The notes: generated by a model from the letters alone, not told the origin. A stretch of DNA of 44,414 bases from Micavibrio sp. (GCA_002708415.1 PANS01000029.1:1-44414), one strand, 5' to 3'. Counted from the stretch's first letter, positions 17,545 through 28,755 are shown. Numbers and translations: made by a program.

Positions 17545-18573
17545 TTATGCGTTCGAATTTCTTTTTGAGGCCAATTTTTTTACCGCCGCAATTTGTCTCA
17601 TCTCTTCTTTTACAGGCACCGCTGGTGCACCAAGAACTTTCGCGCCTGCTGGAACATCACGCATCACTCCAGATTGCGCGCCCACTTGCGCGCCCATACC
17701 GACGGTTAAATGTCCTGCCACACCCACTTGCGCCGCAATAACAGCATAATCTTCTATTATAGAACTTCCAGCAATGCCCGCTTGCGCAATAATAACGCAA
17801 CCTTTACCAATTTTAACGTTATGAGCAATTTGCACTAAATTATCAACCCATGCGCCATCACCAATAACCGTATCAGGGCCCGCCCCCCGATCAATACAAG
17901 TGTTAGCCCCTATCTCTACATTATCACCAATAAGAACACGACCTAATTGAGGAACTTTTACATGGCCTGCAGGATCAATTGCAAAACCAAAGCCATCTTG
18001 TCCAACACGAACGCCAGGATAAAGGCGCGTATTTTGCCCTAATATAGCGTGAGATATGCTCGCATTTGCACCGATACGGCACTTATCACCAAGCACTACA
18101 TTATCGCCAATCGTTACATTTGCACCAATCCAGCATCCTTTACCGATTTTTGCACCACTCGCAATAACAGCGCCCGCTTCAATAACACAGCCCTCACCGA
18201 TAGAAGCGCTTTCATCAATATGCGCTGCCTTTGAAATATTACTTTCTGGATATTCTTCAGGATAAAAAGCCTGTGCAATTAAAGCGTAGCTTTTATAAGG
18301 ATGAGGCGAAATTAGAAGCGTTACACCATCTGGTGCATGCTTAATCATTTCCTTAGAGATAATACAAGCGCTCGCCTTTGTATGCTTAAAATCGTCTTTG
18401 TACTTAACATTATCAAAAAAGCTAATTTGACCATTACCTGCATCTTGTAGCGCAGCAACATCTTCAATCACACATTCAGCGCCTGTATCACTATGCAATT
18501 TACAACCTGATAATTCAATCAGTTCAGCCAGTGTCTTCGGCGAAGTCTTATGATGAAAGTTATGATCTGCCAT
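17545..18573 (-). CDS. lpxD: UDP-3-O-(3-hydroxyacyl)glucosamine N-acyltransferase
   Basis: Long hexapeptide-repeat domain, RVGQDGFGFAIDPAGHVKVPQLGRVLIGDNVEIGANTCIDRGAGPDTVIGDGAWVDNLVQIAHNVKIG. Confidence 0.96.
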   Translation of the reverse strand: MADHNFHHKTSPKTLAELIELSGCKLHSDTGAECVIEDVAALQDAGNGQISFFDNVKYKDDFKHTKASACIISKEMIKHAPDGVTLLISPHPYKSYALIAQAFYPEEYPESNISKAAHIDESASIGEGCVIEAGAVIASGAKIGKGCWIGANVTIGDNVVLGDKCRIGANASISHAILGQNTRLYPGVRVGQDGFGFAIDPAGHVKVPQLGRVLIGDNVEIGANTCIDRGAGPDTVIGDGAWVDNLVQIAHNVKIGKGCVIIAQAGIAGSSIIEDYAVIAAQVGVAGHLTVGMGAQVGAQSGVMRDVPAGAKVLGAPAVPVKEEMRQIAAVKKLASKRNSNA

Positions 18574-18584
18574 AATAGAACGGC

Positions 18585-19139
18585 TTATTCTACGTTAAGA
18601 GGAATAGTGGATATTTTTTTATTCATGCGCTGTAATACTTCACTCGTAATATCCATTTTTTTATCAACGATAACGACACTCTCACGTGTTACAACAATAT
18701 CAAATTTATGTTCGTCTGATACATCAGCTGTCGTTTGAATAATGATTTTACGAAGCATTTTAAAAGCTTCTGCGAGGCCTTTTTCAAGAGCATTACGGCG
18801 TTTTTGGAATAAACGACGCGTTTCTTGAAATTCTTTTTCAAACCCCTGACGTTTCTTTAAAAACTCTTCTGGTGAAAGGTTTTCTTTATCTTTTACTAAT
18901 TGTTTTTCAGCTTCAATTAGCTTGCCCTCTAATTTTGAAAACTCTTTTTTGAAAACTTCACGTTTTTTAGAGTGCTGATCTTGAATGCTCTTGCCCGCCT
19001 TTGAATCACTAAGAAGCCTATCCACATCAACAACAGCAATAGTTTGTGACCTCCCTCCCCCTTCTGCAAAGCTCGCGCTTGGGAATAAACACAAACAAAT
19101 AACAAAGGATAAAACGAAAGCAAATCTAAACATAATCAT
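18585..19139 (-). CDS. skp: OmpH/Skp family periplasmic chaperone
   Basis: Signal peptide, then QTIAVVDVDRLLSDSKAGKSIQDQ and a charged coiled coil; between bamA and lpxD. Confidence 0.9.
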   Translation of the reverse strand: MIMFRFAFVLSFVICLCLFPSASFAEGGGRSQTIAVVDVDRLLSDSKAGKSIQDQHSKKREVFKKEFSKLEGKLIEAEKQLVKDKENLSPEEFLKKRQGFEKEFQETRRLFQKRRNALEKGLAEAFKMLRKIIIQTTADVSDEHKFDIVVTRESVVIVDKKMDITSEVLQRMNKKISTIPLNVE

Positions 19140-21412
19140 TAGAACCTTGTACCAAAGCTAAAGCGGAAGTTTTCTTCTTTATCAAAGTCTTCCTTCACGT
19201 AAGGAATGGCAAAATCAAAACGAATTGGTCCTAACGGAGAGCGCCATGAAAGACCTAAACCAGCAGTAGCACGAATTGAGCTTTCGTCGAGAATACCTGC
19301 TCCCGACTCATCAATTCCAGACAAGGATCCAAAATCAGAAAAAGCATGGCCTTTTACACCAAGCTCTTCAGGCAATCCAAGAGGGAAAGATAATTCAGCC
19401 GTACCGCGATAGAAGAAATTTCCACCAAGTGAATCATCGGTTACACTATCACGCGGTCCAACGCCAGAGCGTTCAAATCCGCGTAGTGTATTACCGCCAA
19501 GATATAAACGCTCATTGATTTTTACATCTTCATCACCATAGCCTGAAATCACTCCGACTTCACCAAGCACATTAAAAATCACGCTACGTTCATAGACAGG
19601 AACATAATAACTGCTTCCTAATTTACCAGAAACGTATTTTGCATTACCACCAAGTCCGGCTACTTCACCATCCAACCAAGAATATAACCCTTCGGTTGGA
19701 AACAAAATACTGTCGCGATCATCATAAGTTAAACGTTGTGATATTGCTGATGTATTACGAACACCCTGTTGATCAAGGATAAAGCGCGAAGCATTAGATC
19801 TTACATCTGTAATTTCGTTACGCTCATATCTATATCTAAAACTTTGACGCCATTTCTCAGATAACGGATACCCTATCCGCATAGCACCGCCTGTACGACG
19901 CTGATCGTAAGAACTCTCATCTTGATAATCTGTTGTGATATGAAAAGCATCAACTCCTGCTGCTAAATCCCGATTTAAAAAACGTGGCTCTGTGAATGAG
20001 CTATTAAATTCTGAGCGTGTTCCTGCAATAGTTGTCGAAAGAAGCAAGTCCTGTCCTTTACCCAGCAAATTACGTTCACGAATACGCAGATCTGCTAAAG
20101 GACCATCGTTGGTCGAGAAACCTGCACCCACAGAAATCTCACCTGTTGATTTTTCGACAACCTCAACGTCAATCACAGTTTTGTCCGGCGCCGTCCCAGG
20201 AACTGTTTTAACAATCACATTCTCAAAGAAATCAAGGTTACGTAAGCGTTGTTCAGAACGAGCTAACTTAGAACGATTAAATGGGTCGCCTTCAACAATC
20301 ATCATTTCACGGCGGATAACCTTATCAAGCGTACGAACATTTCCTTTAACGTCGATACGTTCAACAAATACACGTGGCGATTCACCAATTTGGAAGCGAA
20401 TATCAACAACATCTTCAGCAGAATTACGCTGTACATCAGGGCGAATATTCACAAAAGCATATTGTAAATCGCCGAGTTGATCAGACATCTTATCAACTGT
20501 TGCCTTAATTTCTTCGGCGTTATACCACTGGCCTGGTAAGAACGTAACTGACTCTTTCAATACTTCACCATCAAACCCACGAAGCGCTGAATCAATGCCA
20601 ACATTACCAATACGGTAACGCTGACCTTCATCAACAGAGAATGTTAAGAAAAAATCTTCTTTATCCGCAGCCAATTCAGCGTTAGCTGAAATTATACGAA
20701 AATCCGCATAGCCTTCTTGAAGGTAAAAACGACGAAGAAGCTCTTCATCATACTTGATACGATCTGGGTCATAACGATCATCAGAAGATAAGAAGTTATA
20801 CCAACGATCTTCTTTTGTTGAGATTTCACTGCGAAGCGTATCATCATCAAAAGCTTTATTCCCTACAAAACGGATCCCTTTAATATTAGTAATTTCGCCT
20901 TCAGTTACTTCAAAAACCAAGTTAATGCGGTTTTGATCTAACTTAATGATTTTCGGATCAACATTGGCCGCAAAGCGACCTGTACGGCGGTAAACTTCGT
21001 AAACACGCGATACATCATTTTGTACCTTTGTCCGTGTAAACACCTGACGCGGACGAAGGGAAATTTCTGACAAAAGTTCATTATCTTTAATATCACTATT
21101 TCCTTCAAAAGCGATCTGGCTGATAACCGGATTTTCAATCACATCCACCAGTAAAACACCGCGATCTTTACGAAGCGACACATCGGCAAATAAACCCGTG
21201 CCGTAAAGATCTTTCAGAGCATCGTTCAGTTGCGCCTCATCTACTGATTGCCCAACTTTAACACCTAGATAATTCAAAATTGTTGTTGGCTCAATTCTCT
21301 GCGCGCCATTCACACGAATTTCGCGAACAACCTCTTGCGCAAGTACCGCCGTCGACAGACAGACCAGCATCATTGTTGAACATAAAGCAGTTAAAAAACG
21401 GCGATTAATCAT
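19139..21412 (-). CDS. bamA: Outer membrane protein assembly factor BamA
   Basis: Signal peptide; POTRA repeats (EIRVNGAQRIEPTTILNYL; ISQIAFEGNSDIKDNEL; IKGIRFVGNKAFDDDTL; VERIDVKGNVRTLDKVIRREM); C-terminal barrel ending FRFSFGTRF. Confidence 0.97.
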   Translation of the reverse strand: MINRRFLTALCSTMMLVCLSTAVLAQEVVREIRVNGAQRIEPTTILNYLGVKVGQSVDEAQLNDALKDLYGTGLFADVSLRKDRGVLLVDVIENPVISQIAFEGNSDIKDNELLSEISLRPRQVFTRTKVQNDVSRVYEVYRRTGRFAANVDPKIIKLDQNRINLVFEVTEGEITNIKGIRFVGNKAFDDDTLRSEISTKEDRWYNFLSSDDRYDPDRIKYDEELLRRFYLQEGYADFRIISANAELAADKEDFFLTFSVDEGQRYRIGNVGIDSALRGFDGEVLKESVTFLPGQWYNAEEIKATVDKMSDQLGDLQYAFVNIRPDVQRNSAEDVVDIRFQIGESPRVFVERIDVKGNVRTLDKVIRREMMIVEGDPFNRSKLARSEQRLRNLDFFENVIVKTVPGTAPDKTVIDVEVVEKSTGEISVGAGFSTNDGPLADLRIRERNLLGKGQDLLLSTTIAGTRSEFNSSFTEPRFLNRDLAAGVDAFHITTDYQDESSYDQRRTGGAMRIGYPLSEKWRQSFRYRYERNEITDVRSNASRFILDQQGVRNTSAISQRLTYDDRDSILFPTEGLYSWLDGEVAGLGGNAKYVSGKLGSSYYVPVYERSVIFNVLGEVGVISGYGDEDVKINERLYLGGNTLRGFERSGVGPRDSVTDDSLGGNFFYRGTAELSFPLGLPEELGVKGHAFSDFGSLSGIDESGAGILDESSIRATAGLGLSWRSPLGPIRFDFAIPYVKEDFDKEENFRFSFGTRF

Positions 21413-21463
21413 AAGAAAACCCTTATCTTTTTTCGCAATATTAAAATTTAAGCAAAGCGTGCC

Positions 21464-22843
21464 TTACAGCACAATCTGGATGATATCATTTATATTCGCA
21501 AAAATCATCAATCCAATCAGTAGGGCAAAACCAACACGAAACGCGTATTCTTGTACCTTTTCAGACACGGGCTTACCCTTAATTGCCTCAAGACCATAGA
21601 ACACAAGGTGCCCACCGTCCAGCATTGGGATGGGAAAAAGATTAATCAGTCCCAAATTAATTGATAAAAGCGCCGTAAAAGTCACTATAGCAATCATTCC
21701 AGCCTGCGCCATATCGCCAGCAATAGCTCCAATACGAATAATTCCGCCAAGTTCGGTCGCACTACGTGTGCCTGTAACCATTTGCCCTAATGCTGTCAAT
21801 GTAGAGCGCGTAATTGCCCATGTTTCGGCCGCAGCAGATGTAAACCCATCCAAAATACCGTGTTGCATGAACTCTTCATCAGAAGACAAGGCAATCACAA
21901 GGCTATTATAACCAGCGCTCTCACTATCTTTTAACGCCTCGTTATTGGCTGCAATTGGCATAATATCGAATTTATCTGTTTGTTCTCCACGATCTAACGA
22001 AATGGTTGCCGGACGATCCATAGCCTTTAAAAGAGCCGCGCGACGTTCATCCGCAGTTGTTACCTTTTTGCCATTCACTGCAACAATACTATCAATATGA
22101 AGACCACTGCTTGGCCCAACAATACCAAGCATGCCGCGAGAGCTTTCAAAACCAAAACGGTCTGTCATTGTCTCTCTTGCAGGTGTTGCCGTTAAAACAA
22201 CTTCTTTGCCATCACGATCCACTTTAAATTTAAGTGGTGTATCAAGAGCAACCGTTACAATCCGGCGAATATCTTCAAAACGAGAAATTTTCTCTCCATC
22301 AATACTGATCACTTTGTCATGCGGCTTAAATCCAGCCTTATCGGCAGCAGAGCCTTCAATTACAGCAGATGCTTGTGGCGGCGTTACTGGCTGACCATAA
22401 ATTGAATACATGCCTGTAAGAAGAAGAATTGCAAAAAGGAAATTAATTCCAGGGCCTGCAAAAACAATTAAGGCGCGCTTCCACACCGGCTTTAAATAAA
22501 AGGCAACTTGCTTTTCATCCTCAGTAAAAGGTCTTATTTTTTCACCATTATTGACACCATCAACATGACCAGAACTGGACATATCGGTATCACCAAACAT
22601 TTTCACATAACCACCAAGGGGAATTAATGAAAACTTCCAACGTGTGTCGTTCTTATCATTCCAACCGAACAGCTCTTTACCAAAACCGATTGAAAAAACT
22701 TCAACACGCACACCACAAAGACGTGCAACGATATAATGCCCCCACTCATGAACAAAAACCAAGATACTTAAAACGAGAAGAAACGTTACGCCATAAAGCC
22801 AGATATTGCTCGCGATGAGTTGAAAGAGATCGAAAATTTCCAT
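21464..22843 (-). CDS. rseP: RIP metalloprotease RseP (site-2 protease)
   Basis: LSILVFVHEWGHYIVARLCGVRVEVFSIGFG (HExxH); PDZ segments; LGLINLFPIPMLDGGHLVFYGLEAIKGKP. Confidence 0.96.
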   Translation of the reverse strand: MEIFDLFQLIASNIWLYGVTFLLVLSILVFVHEWGHYIVARLCGVRVEVFSIGFGKELFGWNDKNDTRWKFSLIPLGGYVKMFGDTDMSSSGHVDGVNNGEKIRPFTEDEKQVAFYLKPVWKRALIVFAGPGINFLFAILLLTGMYSIYGQPVTPPQASAVIEGSAADKAGFKPHDKVISIDGEKISRFEDIRRIVTVALDTPLKFKVDRDGKEVVLTATPARETMTDRFGFESSRGMLGIVGPSSGLHIDSIVAVNGKKVTTADERRAALLKAMDRPATISLDRGEQTDKFDIMPIAANNEALKDSESAGYNSLVIALSSDEEFMQHGILDGFTSAAAETWAITRSTLTALGQMVTGTRSATELGGIIRIGAIAGDMAQAGMIAIVTFTALLSINLGLINLFPIPMLDGGHLVFYGLEAIKGKPVSEKVQEYAFRVGFALLIGLMIFANINDIIQIVL

Positions 22844-22873
22844 GAGTTGTACCTTGTTTGTTTGAACGGCGTA

Positions 22874-24019
22874 TTAGTGAATAAGCGATTCTGCTATATC
22901 GCGGGCTACTTTATCGTAAGAGAAGACATCATTCAAAGACTTTAAAGGGGCTGTTTCCTGCTTATCCAACACTTCTCGTATGATTTTATAGATATCCAAA
23001 AAGGCAATTTTGTGGCTTAAAAACGCAGCGACAGCGATCTCATTAGCTGCATTCATAGAAACACATGCCGCCTGCCCCGAATTCAAGGCATCATACGCCA
23101 TTTGAATAGAAGGAAAACGAGCGTTATCGACCTGTTCAAAGCTCAAATTACTCATTTTTGATAAATCTAGTTTTTCGCCCGGCGTCGCAATACGGCGCGG
23201 CCATCCGAGTATATTTGTAATGGGCGTACACATATCCGACGCCCCCATTTGCGATAATACTGACCCATCGTTATATTCAACCATAGAATGAATAACCGAT
23301 TGAGGGTGCACCAGCACTTCAATCTTGTCCGCTGGCATCTCGAATAAATAATGCGCTTCTATAACCTCTAGCGCTTTATTCATCATACTGGCACTATCAA
23401 CCGATATCTTTGCCCCCATTGTCCAGTTTGGATGAGCAACAGCCTGCTCTGGCGTTGCTTTTTCCATCTCCTCAAATGACCAGTCACGAAAAGGTCCGCC
23501 AGACGCCGTTAAAATAAGACGTTCAATAGCATTCGCATTATCTTTTTCAAAAACCTGAAAAATTGCATTATGCTCACTATCGACAGGTAACAAGGTCGCG
23601 CCAGAGCGCTCAACCACCTCTAACACCTGCGCGCCTGCGGCAACCAACGGTTCTTTATTAGCCAAAGCAATAAAACCACCCTGCTCTATCGCAGCCATTA
23701 AAGACGGTAATCCCGCCATTCCAACAATCGCCGCCATTGTTATATCAGCAGGAATACGAGTTGCCTCAACAATAGCCTCCTCCCCTGCCGCGCAGCTAAT
23801 CTCATGGCCAGAAAGCGCTGCCTTTAAATCTTCGTAGAGTGCTTCATCGCCAATAACAGCATGCTTGACTTTGAACTTAATGGCCTGCTGAGCAAGTAAA
23901 TCAACATTACTATAAGCCGTTAAAGCCACAACACAGAAACGGTCCGGATGTTTTTCAATTACATTTAAAGTATTCAGACCAATAGAACCCGTAGAGCCAA
24001 GAATAGTTACATTGCGCAT
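22874..24019 (-). CDS. dxr: 1-deoxy-D-xylulose-5-phosphate reductoisomerase
   Basis: NVTILGSTGSIGLNTLNVIEKHPDRF, IALANKEPLVAAGA, LPVDSEHNAIFQ, LTASGGPFRDW, MGAKISVDSASMMNKALEVIEAHYLF. Confidence 0.98.
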   Translation of the reverse strand: MRNVTILGSTGSIGLNTLNVIEKHPDRFCVVALTAYSNVDLLAQQAIKFKVKHAVIGDEALYEDLKAALSGHEISCAAGEEAIVEATRIPADITMAAIVGMAGLPSLMAAIEQGGFIALANKEPLVAAGAQVLEVVERSGATLLPVDSEHNAIFQVFEKDNANAIERLILTASGGPFRDWSFEEMEKATPEQAVAHPNWTMGAKISVDSASMMNKALEVIEAHYLFEMPADKIEVLVHPQSVIHSMVEYNDGSVLSQMGASDMCTPITNILGWPRRIATPGEKLDLSKMSNLSFEQVDNARFPSIQMAYDALNSGQAACVSMNAANEIAVAAFLSHKIAFLDIYKIIREVLDKQETAPLKSLNDVFSYDKVARDIAESLIH

Positions 24020-24035
24020 CGCCGTTTTAATCCCT

Positions 24036-24722
24036 CTAAAGTCCCAAAAATTTCACAGCGGCATAAAAGAACAATGAACTCATAAACAATGAATCTATAC
24101 GATCCAAAAGCCCCCCATGACCAGGAATAAGGGTTCCGCTATCTTTAGCACCAGCACGACGTTTAAGCATAGAAACAATCAAATCACCCGCTTGCCCCGA
24201 AAAGGTAATAAGCCCTCCAAGGACAAAAGCAACAACCGCACCAGAGAACGGCAAATATAAGTTTGCGCTCAAATGTTCACGTAAAATAAAACCTAAGAAG
24301 TACAGCCCAAGCATCATTAAACCACTTAGAATTGCCGCACCAATAAAGCCTGCCCATGTTTTATTAGGACTAATACTTGGAATCATCTTCGCTCCGCCAA
24401 TAGCTTTCCCACAAGCATACGCACCGATATCGCTTGTCCACACCGACAATAAAAGCGCCAATGTAAGATAGAGTCCCTGATCAAAATTGAGACGCAATGA
24501 AATAAAGCTTTCATAACAGATAATAATATAGATCAGGCCTGAAACACTCAGCAAAATTGGGCGTTTTGTTGCACGTGATAGAGATGTCCATTCAATTGCG
24601 CTGATAACTATAGCAACTGCCATCATCAACCAAAAGAGCCAGCCGCCAGCAATAATCCCATAAGAGAAAAGCGGTCCAATCGTAAAGCCTGAGATAAGGC
24701 GGGTTTTGAGTTTAGAAGACAT
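24036..24722 (-). CDS. cdsA: Phosphatidate cytidylyltransferase
   Basis: WTSDIGAYACGKAIGGAKMIPSISPNKTWAGFIGA; SGQAGDLIVSMLKRRAGAKDSGTLIPGHGGLLDRIDSL. Confidence 0.96.
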   Translation of the reverse strand: MSSKLKTRLISGFTIGPLFSYGIIAGGWLFWLMMAVAIVISAIEWTSLSRATKRPILLSVSGLIYIIICYESFISLRLNFDQGLYLTLALLLSVWTSDIGAYACGKAIGGAKMIPSISPNKTWAGFIGAAILSGLMMLGLYFLGFILREHLSANLYLPFSGAVVAFVLGGLITFSGQAGDLIVSMLKRRAGAKDSGTLIPGHGGLLDRIDSLFMSSLFFYAAVKFLGL

Positions 24723-24743
24723 TAAGTCTTTTCCTTAAATACT

Positions 24744-25460
24744 TTAGACACTTTTAACAGCGCCAAAACGCCTGTCGCGTGTTTCAAATTCTTTCATAGC
24801 CGCCCGTAAATCCTTTTCACCAAAGTCAGGCCATAGAGTATCAGTGTATACGAATTCACTATAAGCGCACTGCCAAAGCAAGAAATTACTAATGCGTTGT
24901 TCGCCACTTGTACGGATCAAAATATCTGGATCAGGAATGCCCTCCGTCATTAAAAATTGCGGCAAATATTCTTCTGCATTCTCAAAAGTCGGCTCCACTC
25001 CCTCTTTTTGAAAATATGTCGCCATTTTTGCTGCGGCTTTAGCAATATCCATACGACCACCATAATTGAGTGCAATCACAAGGTTAAGTCCATCGTTATT
25101 GATAGTGAGCTTTTCTGCATTTTCAATGAGCTTTATAATTTCTTTGGATAAAGCGGACCTGTCACCAATGACTTGCAGTTTTACGTTATTGCGGTGTAAA
25201 TCTGCCGTTTCAGAGCGCAAATACATGCGAAGCAAGCGCATCAGCTCATTGACCTCTTCAGCAGGTCTTGACCAGTTTTCCGTCGAAAAGCCAAATAGTG
25301 TCAGATATTCAAGTCCAAGATCACCCGCCGCACGCACCGTACGCTTACACGCCTCAATACCCTGATGGTGACCAGCCGTACGCAGCAGTGAGCGTTTTTT
25401 CGCCCACCGACCGTTACCGTCCATAATAATGGCTATATGTTGCAGTGTATCTTTTCCCAA
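24744..25460 (-). CDS. uppS: Isoprenyl (undecaprenyl diphosphate) synthase
   Basis: HIAIIMDGNGRWAKKRSLLRTAGHHQGIEACKRTVRAAGDLGLEYLTLFGFSTENWSRP; DILIRTSGEQRISNFLLWQCAYSEFVY. Confidence 0.97.
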   Translation of the reverse strand: MGKDTLQHIAIIMDGNGRWAKKRSLLRTAGHHQGIEACKRTVRAAGDLGLEYLTLFGFSTENWSRPAEEVNELMRLLRMYLRSETADLHRNNVKLQVIGDRSALSKEIIKLIENAEKLTINNDGLNLVIALNYGGRMDIAKAAAKMATYFQKEGVEPTFENAEEYLPQFLMTEGIPDPDILIRTSGEQRISNFLLWQCAYSEFVYTDTLWPDFGEKDLRAAMKEFETRDRRFGAVKSV

Positions 25461-25485
25461 GACCGTTCCTTAAAAGACAAGTCTT

Positions 25486-26025
25486 TTAGACTGTCATAAT
25501 GTCTTTTTCTTTATCAGACAGAGCTTGATCGACGGTTTTAATCTTTGCATCGGTCAGCTCTTGAACTTCTTTTTCAAGGCGCTTTTTATCATCTTCAGAA
25601 TTATCTTTATCGTTTTTAATGCTGTCCATCCCATCACGACGTACATTACGGATCGCAATACGAGCTGATTCAGCATACTGCCCAGCAACTTTAGTCAGTT
25701 CTTTACGGCGCTCTTCATTAAGTTCGGGAATAGGCACGCGAATTGTAGAACCCTCTGTTTGTGGGTTAAGGCCCAAGCCTGATTCACGAATTGCTTTTTC
25801 AACAGCAGCAACTGCCGATGCGTCCCACACCTGAACAGTGAGTAAACGTGATTCTGGAACCGTGATATTTCCCACTTGGTTCATAGGCATTTTTGAGCCA
25901 TACATATCAACAACAACAGGCTCTAGCATGCTTGCTGAAGCGCGGCCTGTTCTTAGACCTGCAAATTCGTTTTTAAGATTGTCCAATGCGCCTTCCATGC
26001 GACGCTGTAGATCTACTTTATCCAT
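25486..26025 (-). CDS. frr: Ribosome recycling factor
   Basis: [77 protein letters not shown]. Confidence 0.98.
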   Translation of the reverse strand: MDKVDLQRRMEGALDNLKNEFAGLRTGRASASMLEPVVVDMYGSKMPMNQVGNITVPESRLLTVQVWDASAVAAVEKAIRESGLGLNPQTEGSTIRVPIPELNEERRKELTKVAGQYAESARIAIRNVRRDGMDSIKNDKDNSEDDKKRLEKEVQELTDAKIKTVDQALSDKEKDIMTV

Positions 26026-26057
26026 TTTAATTTCCTTATTTTTATAAGTTTATAGTA

Positions 26058-26774
26058 TTAGTTTGCGACCAAGGTATGGGGGCCATAACCTTTTAAGGCG
26101 CTATCGAAGTTTCCTGCCTCTTTAATAGAAAAAACAACAATTGGAATATCATTTTCACGCGCAAGTGAAATTGCGGTCGCATCCATAACTTTTAAATCTT
26201 TAGTCAGCACGTCCATGTAGCTTAAACGGTCATAACGCTTTGCATCTGAATCTTTCGCAGGATCGGCACTATAAACACCATCGACCTTTGTTCCTTTAAG
26301 CATCGCATCGCAATTCATCTCAGACGCACGAAGCGCCGCCGCTGTATCCGTTGTAAAGTAAGGATTCCCTGTTCCTGCGGCAAAAATAACAACACGTCCT
26401 TTTTCCATGTGACGCATCGCTTTACGGCGAATATAGGGCTCACAAATCGCAGACATCGGAATTGCTGACATAACGCGCGTTTGAACATCTAAATTTTCAA
26501 GAGCGTTTTGAAGCGCCAAAGCATTGATCACAATTCCAAGCATGCCCATATAATCAGCCGTTGTCCGGTCCATACCCGCCGCCGCACCTGATACACCGCG
26601 GAAAATATTCCCCGCACCAACAACAACGCACACTTCAGTGCCATTTTGAACAACTTGTTTAATATCTTCAGCAACGCGGTTTACCGTTTCTGGATCAAGC
26701 CCAAACTGATTTTCTCCCATCAGAACTTCGCCTGACATTTTTAAAAGAACACGTTTGTATTTTGATTCACTCAT
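26058..26774 (-). CDS. pyrH: Uridylate kinase
   Basis: [82 protein letters not shown]. Confidence 0.98.
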   Translation of the reverse strand: MSESKYKRVLLKMSGEVLMGENQFGLDPETVNRVAEDIKQVVQNGTEVCVVVGAGNIFRGVSGAAAGMDRTTADYMGMLGIVINALALQNALENLDVQTRVMSAIPMSAICEPYIRRKAMRHMEKGRVVIFAAGTGNPYFTTDTAAALRASEMNCDAMLKGTKVDGVYSADPAKDSDAKRYDRLSYMDVLTKDLKVMDATAISLARENDIPIVVFSIKEAGNFDSALKGYGPHTLVAN

Positions 26775-26818
26775 CTAACGACCCCAGAAAATTATTTAGC
26801 ACGTTGCAAAATTTGGAT

Positions 26819-26848
26819 AAACATAAGGGAATCCGCATTTAAAAGCAA
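26819..26848 (-). promoter_or_regulatory. Putative promoter for pyrH-frr-...
   Basis: Minus strand TTGCTT (26848-26843), 18-bp spacer, TATGTT (26824-26819), just past the tsf terminator. Confidence 0.35.
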
Positions 26849-26887
26849 TTATCAGTTTGCAATAATAAACGTCTATACCTTTACCAT

Positions 26888-26917
26888 AAAAAAAGCCGCT
26901 TCAATGTGCGGCTTTTT
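26888..26917 (-). terminator. Intrinsic terminator downstream of tsf
   Basis: Minus strand AAAAGCCGC-ACATTGAA-GCGGCTTTTTTTATGG; 9-bp complementary arms and a U-tract. Confidence 0.9.
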
Positions 26918-26939
26918 AAACTCTTATTGTTTAAACGAA

Positions 26940-27857
26940 CTAAGCGTTGGCAACAGCCGCAACTTCAGCAGCAAAATCCTCTTCTACTACTTCGATACCC
27001 TCACCAAGCTGGAAGCGTGCATACGCCGCCAACTTAACAGGCGCACCCACATCTTTGGCTGCATTTTCAAGAAGAGCTGCGATTTTAGTTTCGCCATCGA
27101 TCACAAATGTTTGATCTAAAAGGCAAATCTCTTCGTAGAACTTGCGCATACGACCTTCAAGCATTTTCTCAACGATCTCAGCAGGCTTCCCTTCAGCAAG
27201 CGCTTGCTCACGGATAACGTTTCTTTCACGTTCCATTTCAGCAGTATCAACACTGTCGCGGTCAAGGTATTTTGGAAAAGCCGCAGCAACGTGCATTGCA
27301 AGCTGCTTACCAAGACCTGAAAGAACAGCCTGATCACCAGCAGATTCAAGCGCCACAAGAACACCAATCTTACCAAGACCTTCAGCCGTGGCATTGTGAA
27401 CGTAACCAACAACAGCACCTTCAGAAACTGTTAATTTTTCCATACGGCGAACATTCATATGCTCACCGATAGTCGCAACCAAATTTGTGATGGTATCTGA
27501 TACATTTTTGCCATCAAGATCAGAAGTCATAAGCTCTTCTGTTGAATTAACGTCCAAAGCGTTTTTCGCTACAGAACGAACAAATCCTTGAAATTGATCA
27601 TTACGCGCCACAAAATCTGTTTCAGAGTTCACCTCAACGATTGCACCTGTCGTGCCTTCAGAAACGATAGCAACAAGACCTTCAGCCGCCGTACGGCTAG
27701 ATTTCTTGTCAGCTTTCGCCATACCTTTTTTACGAAGAAGGTCTACCGCTTCGTCCATATTGCCATCGACTTCTTGTAGCGCTTTTTTTGCGTCCATCAT
27801 GCCTGCGCCTGATTTTTCACGAAGTTCTTTTACCATTGATGCAGTGATTTGCGTCAT
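26940..27857 (-). CDS. tsf: Elongation factor Ts
   Basis: VKELREKSGAGMMDAKKALQEVDGNMDEAVDLLRKKGMAKADKKSSRTAAEG; EVNSETDFVARND. Confidence 0.98.
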   Translation of the reverse strand: MTQITASMVKELREKSGAGMMDAKKALQEVDGNMDEAVDLLRKKGMAKADKKSSRTAAEGLVAIVSEGTTGAIVEVNSETDFVARNDQFQGFVRSVAKNALDVNSTEELMTSDLDGKNVSDTITNLVATIGEHMNVRRMEKLTVSEGAVVGYVHNATAEGLGKIGVLVALESAGDQAVLSGLGKQLAMHVAAAFPKYLDRDSVDTAEMERERNVIREQALAEGKPAEIVEKMLEGRMRKFYEEICLLDQTFVIDGETKIAALLENAAKDVGAPVKLAAYARFQLGEGIEVVEEDFAAEVAAVANA

Positions 27858-27888
27858 TTTCTTAATCCTTTATGTGAGTATGTAAAAA

Positions 27889-28755
27889 TTAACCAGCAGC
27901 TGCTGCTTTTTTCGTGGCTGCAGCGTCTTCAGCAGGAGCTTCTTTTGCTTTTTTCTCTGCTTTTGGTGCTTTTTCCTGTGCCTCAGGTGCTTCTTTAGCA
28001 ATAGGCGCTTCAGGAACTTTAACGTCCACTTCAACCGCTTCACCAGCATCTTTACCAGATGCGGCAACTTCTGCTTGAAGACCATCAAGGATCGCTTCAC
28101 AGAAAAGATCACAGTAAAGAGAGATTGAACGAAGAGCATCATCATTACCTGGAATTGGGTAATCAACACCGTCTGGGTTTGAATTTGAGTCAAGAACAGC
28201 AAAAACAGGAATATTCAGGTTATTCGCTTCTTTAACAGCAATATCTTCTTTGTTTACATCAATAATGAAAATTGCGTCAGGTTTTCCACCCATATCACGA
28301 ATACCACCAAGAGCTAGCTCAAGCTTTGTATGTTCTTTTTGAAGCATAAGAAGTTCTTTTTTCTTCATACCCGCATCTGGTGTCGCTAAAGTTGCTTCAA
28401 TATCACGCATACGCTTAATAGAGCCAGAAATTGTCTGCCAGTTTGTCATCATGCCACCGAGCCAGCGATGATTCACATAGTACTGACCGCAACGCTTCGC
28501 GCTTTCAGCAATTTTTTCTTGTGCTTGTCTTTTAGTCCCAACAAAAAGAACACGGCCGCCCTTTGCAACGATGTCACGCATGTCCTGCAATGACTTTGAA
28601 AGTAACGGTGATGTTTGTTGTAGGTCAAGAATGTGAACGCCATTACGTACACCAAAGATATAATTTTCCATCTTTGGATTCCAACGACGGGTGTGGTGAC
28701 CGAAGTGTATACCCGCTTCTAATAGTTCTTTCATAGTAAATGTTGGCATCGCCAT
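27889..28755 (-). CDS. rpsB: 30S ribosomal protein S2
   Basis: [66 protein letters not shown] before the ATG at 28755; A/K/E-rich C-terminal tail. The upstream part of the track ORF is not S2-like. Confidence 0.97.
   Translation of the reverse strand: MAMPTFTMKELLEAGIHFGHHTRRWNPKMENYIFGVRNGVHILDLQQTSPLLSKSLQDMRDIVAKGGRVLFVGTKRQAQEKIAESAKRCGQYYVNHRWLGGMMTNWQTISGSIKRMRDIEATLATPDAGMKKKELLMLQKEHTKLELALGGIRDMGGKPDAIFIIDVNKEDIAVKEANNLNIPVFAVLDSNSNPDGVDYPIPGNDDALRSISLYCDLFCEAILDGLQAEVAASGKDAGEAVEVDVKVPEAPIAKEAPEAQEKAPKAEKKAKEAPAEDAAATKKAAAAG

Noticed and set aside
17336-17749. Pro/Ala/Thr-rich 137-aa plus ORF over fabZ/lpxD
   Set aside because: Antisense reading of LpxD hexapeptide repeats gives repetitive composition; no RBS or homology.
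19992-20480. 162-aa plus ORF antisense to bamA
   Set aside because: Shadow ORF within a strongly recognisable bamA coding region; Ser/Arg-rich composition typical of antisense frames.
27870-28202. 110-aa K/L-rich ORF overlapping rpsB
   Set aside because: Same-strand alternate frame of the Ala/Lys/Glu-rich S2 tail; artefact of composition.
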